Assembly: GCA_944381395.1 (NCBI GenBank)
Contig: CALWKY010000046.1
Location: 26,808 to 90,807, forward strand
Source: an uncultured Lachnospiraceae bacterium
Lineage (GTDB): Bacteria; Bacillota; Clostridia; Lachnospirales; Anaerotignaceae
Reading direction: 5' to 3'
DNA: 64,000 nucleotides
Position numbers and translations under genes: made by a program
Shown: one piece after another, positions 43,935 to 54,110 of the stretch
How the letters are laid out: each line of letters begins with the position of its first letter
Numbering within the stretch: position 1 is the first letter of the stretch
The notes under the pieces: model-generated
Told to the model about the DNA's origin: nothing
Databases searched by the model: none
What the model saw: only the letters and a program-made list of their open reading frames with translations

Positions 43935-44090
43935 GAAGCTTTTACCTCCTGACACTTCTTTTTTCTAACATGAAATATGCCCATTTGCTCTTTTGAGTGA
44001 CTTACAAACCACTCAAAAGTTTCTGCTGATGAAGGCGCCTGATGCAGGAAACAGCCGTAAAAGCCGTAAAATGGACGTGGGATTTACAAT

Positions 44091-44452
44091 AAAAAAAGCT
44101 CCGTCTTTCGGCACTCTCAAATAAGCACCATAAAGACGAAGCTGCAGCTCCGCGGTTCCACTTTATCTTAGACATTTCCCATAGGAAAAGATCTCTCTCT
44201 TTCGACGATAACGCTGTCAACGGAACACAGCTACCTGATGCGACAAAACCCTTGTCTCATGTTCGCCATGTCAGTTCAGGAACGCACTTCCTTCTTCTCT
44301 ATACCCTAAAACGGCTCGCACCCATGTATCTTGCATCTACGCCAAAGAAACGCCCATTTTTCTGAAAAAATATTCGCTTCTCTTTCGCAGACCCGCACCA
44401 TGGCCATCTCTCTCTGGCGGGCGATGAAGAAGTACTCTTTTCCATCATCACT
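44091..44452 (-). promoter_or_regulatory. Cys T-box riboswitch upstream of cysE-cysS
   Basis: On the minus strand a full T-box leader is visible. AGTA is followed by CTTCTTC, which pairs with GAAGAAG (44426-44432 with 44291-44297). The specifier loop then reads GAAG-TGC-G before a TTCC/GGAA basal helix, so the specifier codon is TGC (Cys, 44284-44286). The T-box sequence GTGGAACCGCGGAG is at 44148-44161. A terminator (GCTTCGTCTTT pairing with AAAGACGGAGC, 44098-44142) with a seven-T tail ends it. Uncharged tRNA-Cys would bind and prevent termination, turning on cysE and downstream genes. Confidence 0.9.
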
Positions 44453-44458
44453 TTTTTC

Positions 44459-44935
44459 TTAATGTTTTTGCAGCAGGCAAACCGCCTGCGCGGAAATTCC
44501 TGCCTCTGTCCCAGTAAAGCCTAATCCTTCTTCTGTAGTTGCTTTCACACTGACCTGATCCAGATCCAGATGTAAAGCTTCCGCGATATTTTCCCGCATC
44601 TGTGGGATAAAAGGTGCCAGCTTGGGACGTTGTGCAACGACTGTTGCGTCGATATTGATTATATCGTATCCTTTTTCAAAAATCAAGTCTTTCACGGCGT
44701 ATAATAATTTTATGCTGGAAACGTCTTTATATTCCGCTGCAGTATCAGGAAAATGTTTTCCAATATCACCTAAGGCAGCAGCACCCAAAAGGGCATCCAT
44801 TATGGCGTGCAGCAGTACATCTGCGTCAGAATGACCTAACAGTCCTAAATGATGAGGTATTTCCACACCGCCTAAAATCAGTTTTCTATTTTCCACTAAC
44901 CGGTGTACATCATAACCGGAACCTACTCGAAACAT
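44459..44935 (-). CDS. ispF: 2-C-methyl-D-erythritol 2,4-cyclodiphosphate synthase
   Basis: A 158-residue trimeric enzyme of the MEP isoprenoid pathway. The metal ligands lie in [11 protein letters not shown], and [26 protein letters not shown] with the C-terminal [11 protein letters not shown] are strongly conserved. The ATG at 44935 has AAGGATGG upstream. It is a separate unit just before the Cys T-box, and it has its own promoter. Confidence 0.96.
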   Translation of the reverse strand: MFRVGSGYDVHRLVENRKLILGGVEIPHHLGLLGHSDADVLLHAIMDALLGAAALGDIGKHFPDTAAEYKDVSSIKLLYAVKDLIFEKGYDIINIDATVVAQRPKLAPFIPQMRENIAEALHLDLDQVSVKATTEEGLGFTGTEAGISAQAVCLLQKH

Positions 44936-44968
44936 TTCAACACCATCCTTTTCATACTTATTGAAAAC

Positions 44969-44997
44969 ATGGTATGTCATTTTCCTATACCTGTCAA
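44969..44997 (-). promoter_or_regulatory. ispF promoter
   Basis: On the minus strand TTGACA (44992-44997) and TACCAT (44969-44974) are spaced by 17 bases, about 30 bases before the start codon. Nothing is recognised between 44998 and 45154. Confidence 0.7.
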
Positions 44998-45154
44998 TGG
45001 GGTTCCTCTCGTTTTTTCATTTCCAGATATTTTATCCTGCTTTATGAAGAACTCCACGTTTCTGTTTTAAACCTTGTCTCATCTTTTTTCATTTAAAATT
45101 TAGTAATGCAGGGCAATATTCCGGCAAGGTAATTTTCATTTTTTCGGAACAAAG

Positions 45155-45194
45155 CCTTTTTCCTGTGCGTCTGATAAAAAAAGGAAAAAGGAGG
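45155..45194 (+). promoter_or_regulatory. Hairpin covering the ribosome-binding site of the lipoprotein gene
   Basis: CCTTTTTCC (45155-45163) pairs perfectly with GGAAAAAGG (45183-45191), which overlaps GGAGG at 45190-45194. Formation would partly hide the ribosome-binding site. Confidence 0.5.
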
Positions 45195-45200
45195 GTTTCT

Positions 45201-46031
45201 ATGAAAAAAGTTCTTACCACACTATGCTGTATTTCTGTCTTAACACTTATAGGTTGTGGCACCAACTCCACCGAAAACACACCAACCAACTCCTCACTCT
45301 CTCAGCGTTTCACCATTGTAGATGGGGCAGATAGCGGAGAAAATCTGATTTTGGCAGGAGAAACTGCTTCTGAGGTCTATACCATCTCTTTGGCAGATGT
45401 TCCGATTTATCTGGATGGTGAACCTGCGGACGCCACTGCCTTAGAAGATGGCATGCCCGTACAAGTACAATATGATACTATCGAAGAAACTTTCCCTGCA
45501 CAGCTTGGCAATATTGCTTCCCTTTCCGCCTTTTCTCTTGGCTCGCAAGAAAATCCAGGTGGCGGCTATTATGATCTGTGTGGGTTATACCTGCAAGTAC
45601 TGGAAGACCTTTGGGAAAAGGACAGTGGTCTGAACGGTGGCATCACCTACTTAAGTGTAGATTTATCCCAAGCACCCGGCGATCTGACAGAAGGAGAAAA
45701 AGCAGCCATTGCTTGGATCTTTGCCACCTCCCACGAAGCGGAAAGCTTAACCCTCACCCGCGAGCAACTAAAGGAACAAGGATATCTATCCCCAGTGGAT
45801 ATGGAGGAATATGATGGTCCTCCCGTTTATCAATGGGAAGATGGCCTGCTCTTCAAGATTACACCTGTGGAGCAAGAAGAAGATACGTTCTACTCCCTGC
45901 CTGTACTGGAATTTAATGCAGAAAAATGGCGTACACCTTTGGGTGCCTATTATTTGAACCATTGTCAGGTTGTCTGGGGCGAATTTGGCAGTTGGGGAAG
46001 CTATTCCATTGGCTCTGAAATGATTAGCTGA
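45201..46031 (+). CDS. Lipoprotein of unknown function
   Basis: A 276-residue exported lipoprotein. The signal peptide MKKVLTTLCCISVLTLIGC ends in a lipobox with the cysteine at residue 19; a short Ser/Thr/Asn linker follows. The mature part is acidic and begins with a strand-rich region (RFTIVDGADSGENLILAGE, then VYTISLADVPIYLDGEPAD). A globular region follows with conserved-looking aromatic blocks (YQWEDGLLFKITPVEQEED). No family is recognised. AAAAAGGAGG precedes the ATG. It is a single plus-strand gene between ispF and the atp operon. Confidence 0.85.
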   Translation: MKKVLTTLCCISVLTLIGCGTNSTENTPTNSSLSQRFTIVDGADSGENLILAGETASEVYTISLADVPIYLDGEPADATALEDGMPVQVQYDTIEETFPAQLGNIASLSAFSLGSQENPGGGYYDLCGLYLQVLEDLWEKDSGLNGGITYLSVDLSQAPGDLTEGEKAAIAWIFATSHEAESLTLTREQLKEQGYLSPVDMEEYDGPPVYQWEDGLLFKITPVEQEEDTFYSLPVLEFNAEKWRTPLGAYYLNHCQVVWGEFGSWGSYSIGSEMIS

Positions 46032-46080
46032 AAATTCCAACAGAAAACGGTTTGCTTTGAGAAGATGATTCTTAAAAAAT

Positions 46081-46122
46081 ATGACCGGAACCCTTGTCTG
46101 AGGAAGGATTCCGGTCATTTTT
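46081..46122 (+). terminator. Terminator of the lipoprotein gene
   Basis: ATGACCGGAA (46081-46090) pairs with TTCCGGTCAT (46109-46118), followed by TTTTATTT. Nothing is recognised between 46123 and 46380. Confidence 0.85.
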
Positions 46123-46380
46123 ATTTGCAATATTTTTCTGTGGAAAACAGAGCTGTCGCACTTTCTTCCACTCTCCTTCAAGCGGGCAGAAGAAAAGGAA
46201 ACTGGCATTTTCTCCAGCCTCTTTCGCACGCCATTTTTATTATGGAATAAATATTCCCAAGGTTCTTTCCATATCATCCAGCTTTGATTGGAAGTCCAGC
46301 ACATCATGCTTCTTCTATCCTATTTCTTGTTTTTCTCTGTGAATTGTATTTCCAATATCCTTTTGTGCTGCATGACAAAT

Positions 46381-46411
46381 AAAAAAGGAGGTCTTTCGAC
46401 CTCCTTTTTTT
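46381..46411. terminator. Terminator of the atp operon
   Basis: AAAAAAGGAGGT pairs with ACCTCCTTTTTT around CTTTCG, two bases after the atpC stop; it reads well from the minus strand. Confidence 0.88.
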
Positions 46412-46413
46412 CG

Positions 46414-46818
46414 TTATTCGCCTTTGACACCAATACGAACCAACGCACGATGCAATCTGGCTTCCATGATCTTTTGCTCCTTGTCGGAAAGACCGCCGCC
46501 TGCCAGCGCTTTTTCTGCTTTTTCTTTTGATTTTTTGGCCCGTTCCAGGTCAATTTCTTCCTGCCATTCCCAAGTGGTAGCAACCAAGCGGCATTCGTTT
46601 TCTACCATTGTCAGCATGCCGCCGATACAAGCACCTCTGCGTACAGTGCCATCTGCGGTTACTACACGAGCTTCGCCCATGCCTACGCCAGTACAATAGT
46701 TAATATGACCCGCCAGAATTGCTAAGTCACCGGTCATGGTGCGCAGAACCAAACGCTCTGCAGCCTCATCATAGATCAATCCATCAGGAGTAACAATTTG
46801 TAAACGGAAAGTATTCAT
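46414..46818 (-). CDS. atpC: ATP synthase epsilon subunit
   Basis: A 134-residue central-stalk subunit that links rotation to catalysis and can inhibit hydrolysis. The N-terminal beta sandwich (FRLQIVTPDGLIYDEAAERLVLRT) is followed by a C-terminal helical hairpin (ERAKKSKEKAEKAL). It is the last gene of the operon. Confidence 0.94.
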   Translation of the reverse strand: MNTFRLQIVTPDGLIYDEAAERLVLRTMTGDLAILAGHINYCTGVGMGEARVVTADGTVRRGACIGGMLTMVENECRLVATTWEWQEEIDLERAKKSKEKAEKALAGGGLSDKEQKIMEARLHRALVRIGVKGE

Positions 46819-46829
46819 ATCTTCCTCCT

Positions 46830-48227
<1,398 letters not shown>

Positions 48228-48263
48228 TCAAATATGACTCCTTTCCAAAGACTTGGCAGGAAA

Positions 48264-49124
48264 TCAGTTGCCTTCCGCACCGGCAACGATCTCGGTGATC
48301 TCCTGGGTAATGCCTGCCTGACGGACTCTGTTATAATACAGGTTCAATTCCTCAATCATTTCTCCTGCATTCTTTGTAGCGGCATCCATCGTCATGCGTC
48401 GCATTGCCAATTCGCTGGCAACAGACTCGCTCATAGCACCATAAATCAGTCCCGCCAGATATTCCGGCACAATCACATCAAAAACCTGACTGCTATCAGG
48501 CTCATAAAGGATTTGACCGTAATTTTTCTTTTCTTCTTGTGTCGTATTGTCGATCAATTCTGTCAAAGGGAGCAGACGCTTCAAATCCGGGATCTGTGTC
48601 ATCATAGACTTAAATTCCGTATAGCAAACGGCAATATGGCCATACTTGCCTTCTTTATACTCCCTGCAGAGCAATCTCGCCATTTCAAAGCAATCTGCAA
48701 CAGAAATACCTCCTGCTTCTGAGAATGCTTCCGTCACGAGCGTGATACCTTTGCGTTTACAATATTCTACAGCCTTCTTGCCAATAGGCAAAACACAATA
48801 CGCTTTGTCTTTTGCCTCGCTTTCCAGGCGCTTAAAGAGGTTATTGTTGTAACCGCCAGCAAAGCCTCTGTCCCCGGCAATTACTACATAACACCAGACA
48901 TCACTTTTCGCTTTTTGCGCATAGGGAGAAGAAAAATCAATATTGCCATTGGCAATCTCCGTCAGCGCTTTATGCAGAATATCAAAATACGGTTTGCTTC
49001 TCTCTGCCCGTTCCTTGGCACGGCGCAGCTTGCTGGCTGCTACCAGTTCCATGGCTTTGGTGATCTGCATCGTACTCTTGACACTTTTGATCCGCAGCTT
49101 GACAGCCTTCATATTGGCAGCCAT
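48264..49124 (-). CDS. atpG: ATP synthase gamma subunit
   Basis: A 286-residue rotor shaft. N-terminal and C-terminal helices (LRIKSVKSTMQITKAMELVAASKLRRAKE and EELNLYYNRVRQAGITQEITEI) form the coiled coil that turns within the alpha-beta hexamer. Position between atpA and atpD is standard. Confidence 0.96.
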   Translation of the reverse strand: MAANMKAVKLRIKSVKSTMQITKAMELVAASKLRRAKERAERSKPYFDILHKALTEIANGNIDFSSPYAQKAKSDVWCYVVIAGDRGFAGGYNNNLFKRLESEAKDKAYCVLPIGKKAVEYCKRKGITLVTEAFSEAGGISVADCFEMARLLCREYKEGKYGHIAVCYTEFKSMMTQIPDLKRLLPLTELIDNTTQEEKKNYGQILYEPDSSQVFDVIVPEYLAGLIYGAMSESVASELAMRRMTMDAATKNAGEMIEELNLYYNRVRQAGITQEITEIVAGAEGN

Positions 49125-49167
49125 AGGATGTCCTCCTTTTTTTCAAATTTCTCCGATGGGAAACAAC

Positions 49168-50694
49168 TTATTTCGCCATCTTCTGATTGAAGTCCTTGGT
49201 GAAGCGCAGCAATACTTTCTTGAGTGCCTCATTGGTTTCCTGAGAAAGATCCTTGGTAGAACGGATGGTATCCATTACCTGAACGGCCTCTACATCAGTA
49301 TCCAGGAATACATTCAGTTCTGCCTCATATTCCTGAATATCTTCAACGGCGACATCCATCAGGATGTCGTTTACAACGGCATACAAAATAGCAACCTGCT
49401 TTTCTACCGCTAAAGGAGAACTCTTATCCTGCTTTAATACTTCTACAATTCTTTCGCCTTTTGCCAGACGAGCTTTTGTATCCTCATCCAGGTCGGAACC
49501 AAACTGTGCGAAGCCCTGCAGTTCACGATACTGAGAGTAAATCAATTTTAAGGTACCTGCTACCTTTTTCATTGCCTTAATCTGCGCGCTGCCACCTACA
49601 CGGGATACAGAGATACCCGGGTTTACAGCGGGCATAACACCAGAGTGGAACAGTTCATTCTCCAGGAAGATCTGACCATCAGTGATGGAAATAACGTTGG
49701 TGGGGATATAAGCGGATACGTCACCTGCCTGTGTTTCGATAATAGGCAGTGCCGTAATGGAGCCGCCGCCTTTTTCATCAGAAAGTTTTGCGGCTCTCTC
49801 CAGCAGTCTGGAGTGCAGATAGAATACGTCACCGGGGTAAGCTTCACGCCCGGGAGGACGACGAATCAACAGGGAAATTGCACGGTAAGCCACTGCATGT
49901 TTACTCAAATCATCATAAATGATCAAAACATGCTTTCCCTGATGCATAAAATATTCACCCATAGCGCAACCGGAATAAGGCGCAATGAACTTCAATGCGT
50001 CTGCTTCAGATGCGGTTGCTGCAACAACGATGGTGTAATCCATAGCGCCGTTTTTCTTTAAATTATCAACCAAGCTGGCAACAGAAGATCTTTTCTGACC
50101 AATTGCGACATAAATACAAATTACATCCTGACCCTTCTGGTTCAAAATAGTATCTACTGCAATAGTTGTTTTACCAGTCTGTCTGTCACCGATGATCAGC
50201 TCACGCTGACCACGACCAATGGGAACCATGGAATCGATTGCTTTAATACCGGTCTGCAAAGGCTGGAATACAGACTTTCTATCGCAGATACCGGGTGCGG
50301 GGCTTTCAGCCGCCCGATATTCCGTAGCCTGAATGGGACCTGCGCCATCAATTGGCTGACCCAACGCATTCACGACTCTGCCGATCAATGCTTCGCCTAC
50401 CGGTACAGATACAACTTTTCCGGTACGCTTTACACTCTGTCCTTCACTGATCCCCTCATCGGAGCTGAATAATACGATGGAAACATTGTTTTCTTCCAGG
50501 TTCTGTGCCATGCCGAAAGTGCCGTTTTCGAATTCCAGCAACTCACCAGCCATGCACTTGCTCAAACCACCGGCACGGGCAATACCGTCGCCGACTGTCA
50601 GGATTGTACCAGTTTCCTCTTGTGTAAGGACATTTTGATAATATTTGATCTGACTTCGGATGACTTTGGATATTTCTTCCGGTTTCAAATTCAT
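49168..50694 (-). CDS. atpA: ATP synthase alpha subunit
   Basis: A 508-residue non-catalytic nucleotide-binding subunit of F1. [15 protein letters not shown] is the P-loop and the conserved [21 protein letters not shown] lies in the following region. The N-terminus [14 protein letters not shown] contacts the delta subunit. Length is normal. Confidence 0.98.
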   Translation of the reverse strand: MNLKPEEISKVIRSQIKYYQNVLTQEETGTILTVGDGIARAGGLSKCMAGELLEFENGTFGMAQNLEENNVSIVLFSSDEGISEGQSVKRTGKVVSVPVGEALIGRVVNALGQPIDGAGPIQATEYRAAESPAPGICDRKSVFQPLQTGIKAIDSMVPIGRGQRELIIGDRQTGKTTIAVDTILNQKGQDVICIYVAIGQKRSSVASLVDNLKKNGAMDYTIVVAATASEADALKFIAPYSGCAMGEYFMHQGKHVLIIYDDLSKHAVAYRAISLLIRRPPGREAYPGDVFYLHSRLLERAAKLSDEKGGGSITALPIIETQAGDVSAYIPTNVISITDGQIFLENELFHSGVMPAVNPGISVSRVGGSAQIKAMKKVAGTLKLIYSQYRELQGFAQFGSDLDEDTKARLAKGERIVEVLKQDKSSPLAVEKQVAILYAVVNDILMDVAVEDIQEYEAELNVFLDTDVEAVQVMDTIRSTKDLSQETNEALKKVLLRFTKDFNQKMAK

Positions 50695-50712
50695 AATTTC
50701 ATACCATCCTTT

Positions 50713-51252
50713 TTATGTGACATTTTCCTTAATCTTCTTATGCAATTCGCTCAAACGGCCCGCCACGGTGCCATTGATCAGTTTGCCTTCCATCTCGATG
50801 CGCAGCCCGCCAATCACGCTGGGCTGTATTTTTTCAGAAAGCAGTATCTGTTTGCCGCTTATTTTCTCCAGCTGTGCACGCAAAGTATTTCTTTGTGTTT
50901 CCGTTAAGGCAATTGCGCTGGTAACAGTAGCCTGGGCAATATGATTGTCCTTGTAATAACGCAGACGATATTCCTGCAGGCATCCGCCGATTTCGCCCAA
51001 AAGACCTCTTTCACAAAGAAGCTTCATGAAGTTCAGCAGATAAACTTCTATTTCTTCACCAAACGCCTGATCCAACAGTGCAAGACGTTCTTCCAATTTT
51101 AAAGAAGGCTCACTTAACAAGCGTACATAGTCTGGATTTTCGCGCAGCAGTGTTTCCACTTCCTGCGCCTGATGGAAAATGGATTCTGTAATGGACGCTT
51201 CCGCAGCAAGATCATAGAGGCTATCTCCATAAATTTTGGCTGTTTGTGTCAT
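50713..51252 (-). CDS. atpH: ATP synthase delta subunit
   Basis: A 179-residue stator subunit (OSCP-like) that joins F1 to the peripheral stalk. The N-terminal helical bundle (AKIYGDSLYDLAAEASI) and the C-terminal conserved segment VIGGLRIEMEGKLINGTVAGRL are clear. Its ATG overlaps the atpF stop by four bases. Confidence 0.93.
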   Translation of the reverse strand: MTQTAKIYGDSLYDLAAEASITESIFHQAQEVETLLRENPDYVRLLSEPSLKLEERLALLDQAFGEEIEVYLLNFMKLLCERGLLGEIGGCLQEYRLRYYKDNHIAQATVTSAIALTETQRNTLRAQLEKISGKQILLSEKIQPSVIGGLRIEMEGKLINGTVAGRLSELHKKIKENVT

Positions 51253-51752
51253 GATAAATCACCTACATTTTCGATCACTTCGTCAATCAGCTTCTGGTGA
51301 TCCTTTTCGCTGATCTCTCTTTCGATTACTTTTCCGGCGATTTCCATAGCGATACCACCGATCTCGTTCTTCATTTCCTGGAAAGCTTTTTCCTTTTCCA
51401 GGTTGATTTCCGCTTCTGCATGCTGCTTAATGGACGCAGCCTGAGCCCGTGCTTCCTTCACAATAGCTTCACTCTGCAGTGTCGCCTGCTTCTGAGCAGT
51501 CTGGATGATATCCTTTGCATTTGCATTGGCTTCTGCCAGATTCTTCTCATAGGTTGCCTTCATCTCTTCTGCGCTACGTTTTGCATCAGCAGCATCTGTC
51601 AGTTGTGCCTCAGCCCGTGCTCTGCGCTTTTCTAACACTTCGTTAATGGGCTTAAACAGGAAGCGTTTTACCAGATACATCTGAAGAAAAAGGTTCAAGA
51701 TCTGTGCAATAAAGGTCCATGGTATGATTGTAACCAGTTCCTGTGCATTCAT
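51249..51752 (-). CDS. atpF: ATP synthase b subunit
   Basis: A 167-residue stator subunit with an N-terminal membrane anchor (TFIAQILNLFLQMYLVKRFLFKPI) followed by a very long alanine- and glutamate-rich coiled coil. It forms the peripheral stalk. A gap of about 90 bases separates it from atpE. Confidence 0.95.
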   Translation of the reverse strand: MNAQELVTIIPWTFIAQILNLFLQMYLVKRFLFKPINEVLEKRRARAEAQLTDAADAKRSAEEMKATYEKNLAEANANAKDIIQTAQKQATLQSEAIVKEARAQAASIKQHAEAEINLEKEKAFQEMKNEIGGIAMEIAGKVIEREISEKDHQKLIDEVIENVGDLS

Positions 51753-51845
51753 TTCTCAGTAACCTCCTGTATCAATCTCATATCTGCAGTAAGTCTGTCA
51801 TAGGCATTCTTCTGCAAAAATCTTTCTCATTGTTGTTCCGATTCA

Positions 51846-52133
<288 letters not shown>

Positions 52134-52196
52134 CTACTTTGTTCGTAATGATAGTTTTGAATTAGAAATAATGACTGTTTTGTTTTAGTTTGTTAC

Positions 52197-52943
52197 TTAT
52201 TCTTCTGCTGCATTTGCAATGTACATTGTGGTCAGCATGCAGAAAATAAACGCCTGCATAAAGCCAGTGAACCAGTCAAAGTACACAGAAAGCACTGCGG
52301 GAACACCGACTGTCAGGAAAGGAATCTGACTCAGCACACCGGGTAAGAACTGGAACAGTGCTGCAGAGGCTAATGCCAGAGCTGCATAAATCAGACCGTT
52401 AATGACGATACCGGATAAGATATTGCCAAAGTGACGGCATGCCATGCTGACAGGGGTAGCCAGTTCAGACAAAATGTTAAACGGTGTCATGATGGGAATA
52501 GGCGTTGTAAAACCCTTCAGATAACCGCCAAATCCGCTGGACTTGATCTTCTGCGCCGTAATCATGGTAAATACCACGACTGCCCACGCGGCTTCTGTCG
52601 AAAGATCCGCTGTAGGGCTGCGCAGACCAATCAAGCTGATCAGGTTGGAGATGATACTGGTTGAAAACAATGCCGCAACAAAAGGTATCATATAATCAAA
52701 TTTCTTTCCCATGTTGCCGCGAACAAAATTATTCGCTGTTTCCACCAGCATTTCTGCCACAGCTTGCCGCTTGGAAATGTGTTCCACCTTCAGGTCTCTT
52801 GTCAGCCAAATGCACAGTCCCGTAATCAGCGCCATTACGATCCAACTGACTACCATTGTTTCAGACAGCTGAAAGTCTCCAAGTATGGGAATATCTGTTG
52901 GTATGGTGAAATAGACCTTAGGTCCGCTTACATCAAAATTCAT
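52197..52943 (-). CDS. atpB: ATP synthase a subunit
   Basis: A 248-residue membrane stator with several transmembrane helices, providing the ion half-channels. The essential arginine lies in the segment ELATPVSMACRHFGNILSG (a CRHFGN form of the usual RLFGN). The order atpB-atpE-atpF is standard. Confidence 0.94.
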   Translation of the reverse strand: MNFDVSGPKVYFTIPTDIPILGDFQLSETMVVSWIVMALITGLCIWLTRDLKVEHISKRQAVAEMLVETANNFVRGNMGKKFDYMIPFVAALFSTSIISNLISLIGLRSPTADLSTEAAWAVVVFTMITAQKIKSSGFGGYLKGFTTPIPIMTPFNILSELATPVSMACRHFGNILSGIVINGLIYAALALASAALFQFLPGVLSQIPFLTVGVPAVLSVYFDWFTGFMQAFIFCMLTTMYIANAAEE

Positions 52944-52968
52944 TTACTCATTGTCACCCCTTTCTTCC

Positions 52969-53436
52969 TCAACCTTTTTGTTCGGAATCCGCAGAGTGGG
53001 AAAAGTCTGTTTTTTTCGGGGTGTTTGCATCAGGATTGTTTTTGTTAAAGAAAATGTAGTAAATCTTGATGACAACTCCAGGAAAAAGCAAAGGAATCAG
53101 TCCCGCAATGCCGTTAAAGCAAGGCAAAACTAACGCCAGAATGATCCAAAGGATCTGTAGCAGCATTCTTTGGCGGTAACTGGTCTTCATATAATCAAAA
53201 GCCAGCTTTTCATCCGTTTCCTGCGAAACCTTTTGTACTGTCAGCCCCATCAGAAAGAAATTCAAGACTGCCACTGCCGTACCGCCGACCCCTCCCAGAA
53301 CAACCCTATAGTCGAAAGGTACTGTTTCGGGCAGTCTGCCATGCAGGAGCGCAAAAAGCACAAGCATCAGTATAAAACCAATGGTGCTCCCTGCCGCGAT
53401 CCGCAGGGTTTCTTTTTTGGTTGCTTCCTGAACCAT
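52969..53436 (-). CDS. atpI: AtpI-like ATP synthase assembly protein
   Basis: A 155-residue membrane protein with four hydrophobic segments (IGFILMLVLFALLHG first), placed immediately upstream of atpB, where AtpI (subunit I) is normally encoded. AtpI helps assemble the c-ring. The primary sequence is only weakly conserved, so identity rests partly on position. GGAGGT lies 11 bases before the ATG at 53436. Confidence 0.75.
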   Translation of the reverse strand: MVQEATKKETLRIAAGSTIGFILMLVLFALLHGRLPETVPFDYRVVLGGVGGTAVAVLNFFLMGLTVQKVSQETDEKLAFDYMKTSYRQRMLLQILWIILALVLPCFNGIAGLIPLLFPGVVIKIYYIFFNKNNPDANTPKKTDFSHSADSEQKG

Positions 53437-53507
53437 TCTTCTCTTCCACCTCCTCTCTTCCGAGATCCACCATGGAAAACGCCTTTTCCACGGTTTATGC
53501 AATAGTC

Positions 53508-53780
53508 TCAGATGTGATCGTTAAATGATATTGTTTTTTTCTGATCGTCTTGGGCATCGGAAGATTTTTTCTTATTACGGAAAAATCTCTTATATTGATT
53601 TCCCAATTTCATAGCGCTCAGATAAAACTTGTAACCACTCATCACACTTCCACCTAATCCAAAGAGAATACCTGGAATATAAATCCAGCTCCCCAGTGCG
53701 AATGTCTCGCATAGCCAGTAGCAAAATGCGATACAAAGCAAAATCGGCATAATCAGTGACAGAGCCAGCTGTAGGATCAT
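53508..53780 (-). CDS. AtpZ-like small membrane protein of the ATP synthase operon
   Basis: A 90-residue protein with two hydrophobic segments (LALSLIMPILLCIAFCYWLC and WIYIPGILFGLGGSVMSGYKFY) and a charged tail. The pattern matches AtpZ/AtpI-type proteins that precede atpB, which transport Mg/Ca or help rotor assembly in other bacteria. CAGAAAGGAGGGACC precedes the ATG at 53780. It is the first gene of the operon. Confidence 0.8.
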   Translation of the reverse strand: MILQLALSLIMPILLCIAFCYWLCETFALGSWIYIPGILFGLGGSVMSGYKFYLSAMKLGNQYKRFFRNKKKSSDAQDDQKKTISFNDHI

Positions 53781-53811
53781 AACGGTCCCTCCTTTCTGGA
53801 CTATTGTACCC

Positions 53812-53840
53812 AGTATAATGCAAAAAATTGCTTTATGCAA
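53812..53840 (-). promoter_or_regulatory. atp operon promoter
   Basis: On the minus strand TTGCAT (53835-53840) and TATACT (53812-53817) are spaced by 17 bases. Beyond it, 53841-54040 is AT-rich with no feature recognised. Confidence 0.7.
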
Positions 53841-54048
53841 GTAAAACCAATTACAGCATTTGGCAAAAAATAATATTCTAATGAGGAAAATTTCTATTCT
53901 TCTATGAAAATTTATGAAAAAATTGTGATATTTATTTGTCAATCTTGAAAAGTTCCATTTCAAACTTTAATTATTATAGATTATGTACATATTCTTTATA
54001 CAAATTTTGTTAACTTTATCTTTTTTGCAACATGTTTTTACAAAAAAA

Positions 54049-54089
54049 AGGAAATAAGCACCGCTTTTACGCAGGATGGCTTCTTTCCT
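54049..54089 (-). terminator. Terminator of valS
   Basis: On the minus strand AGGAAAGAAGC pairs with GCTTATTTCCT, followed by a run of eight T, about 20 bases after the valS stop. Confidence 0.85.
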
Positions 54090-54110
54090 AATGTTTTTAT
54101 ATTTGTACGT

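Noticed and set aside
45786..46307. Minus-strand open frame of 173 codons overlapping the lipoprotein gene
   Set aside because: It crosses the lipoprotein coding region and its terminator; composition and lack of ribosome-binding site mark it as a shadow.
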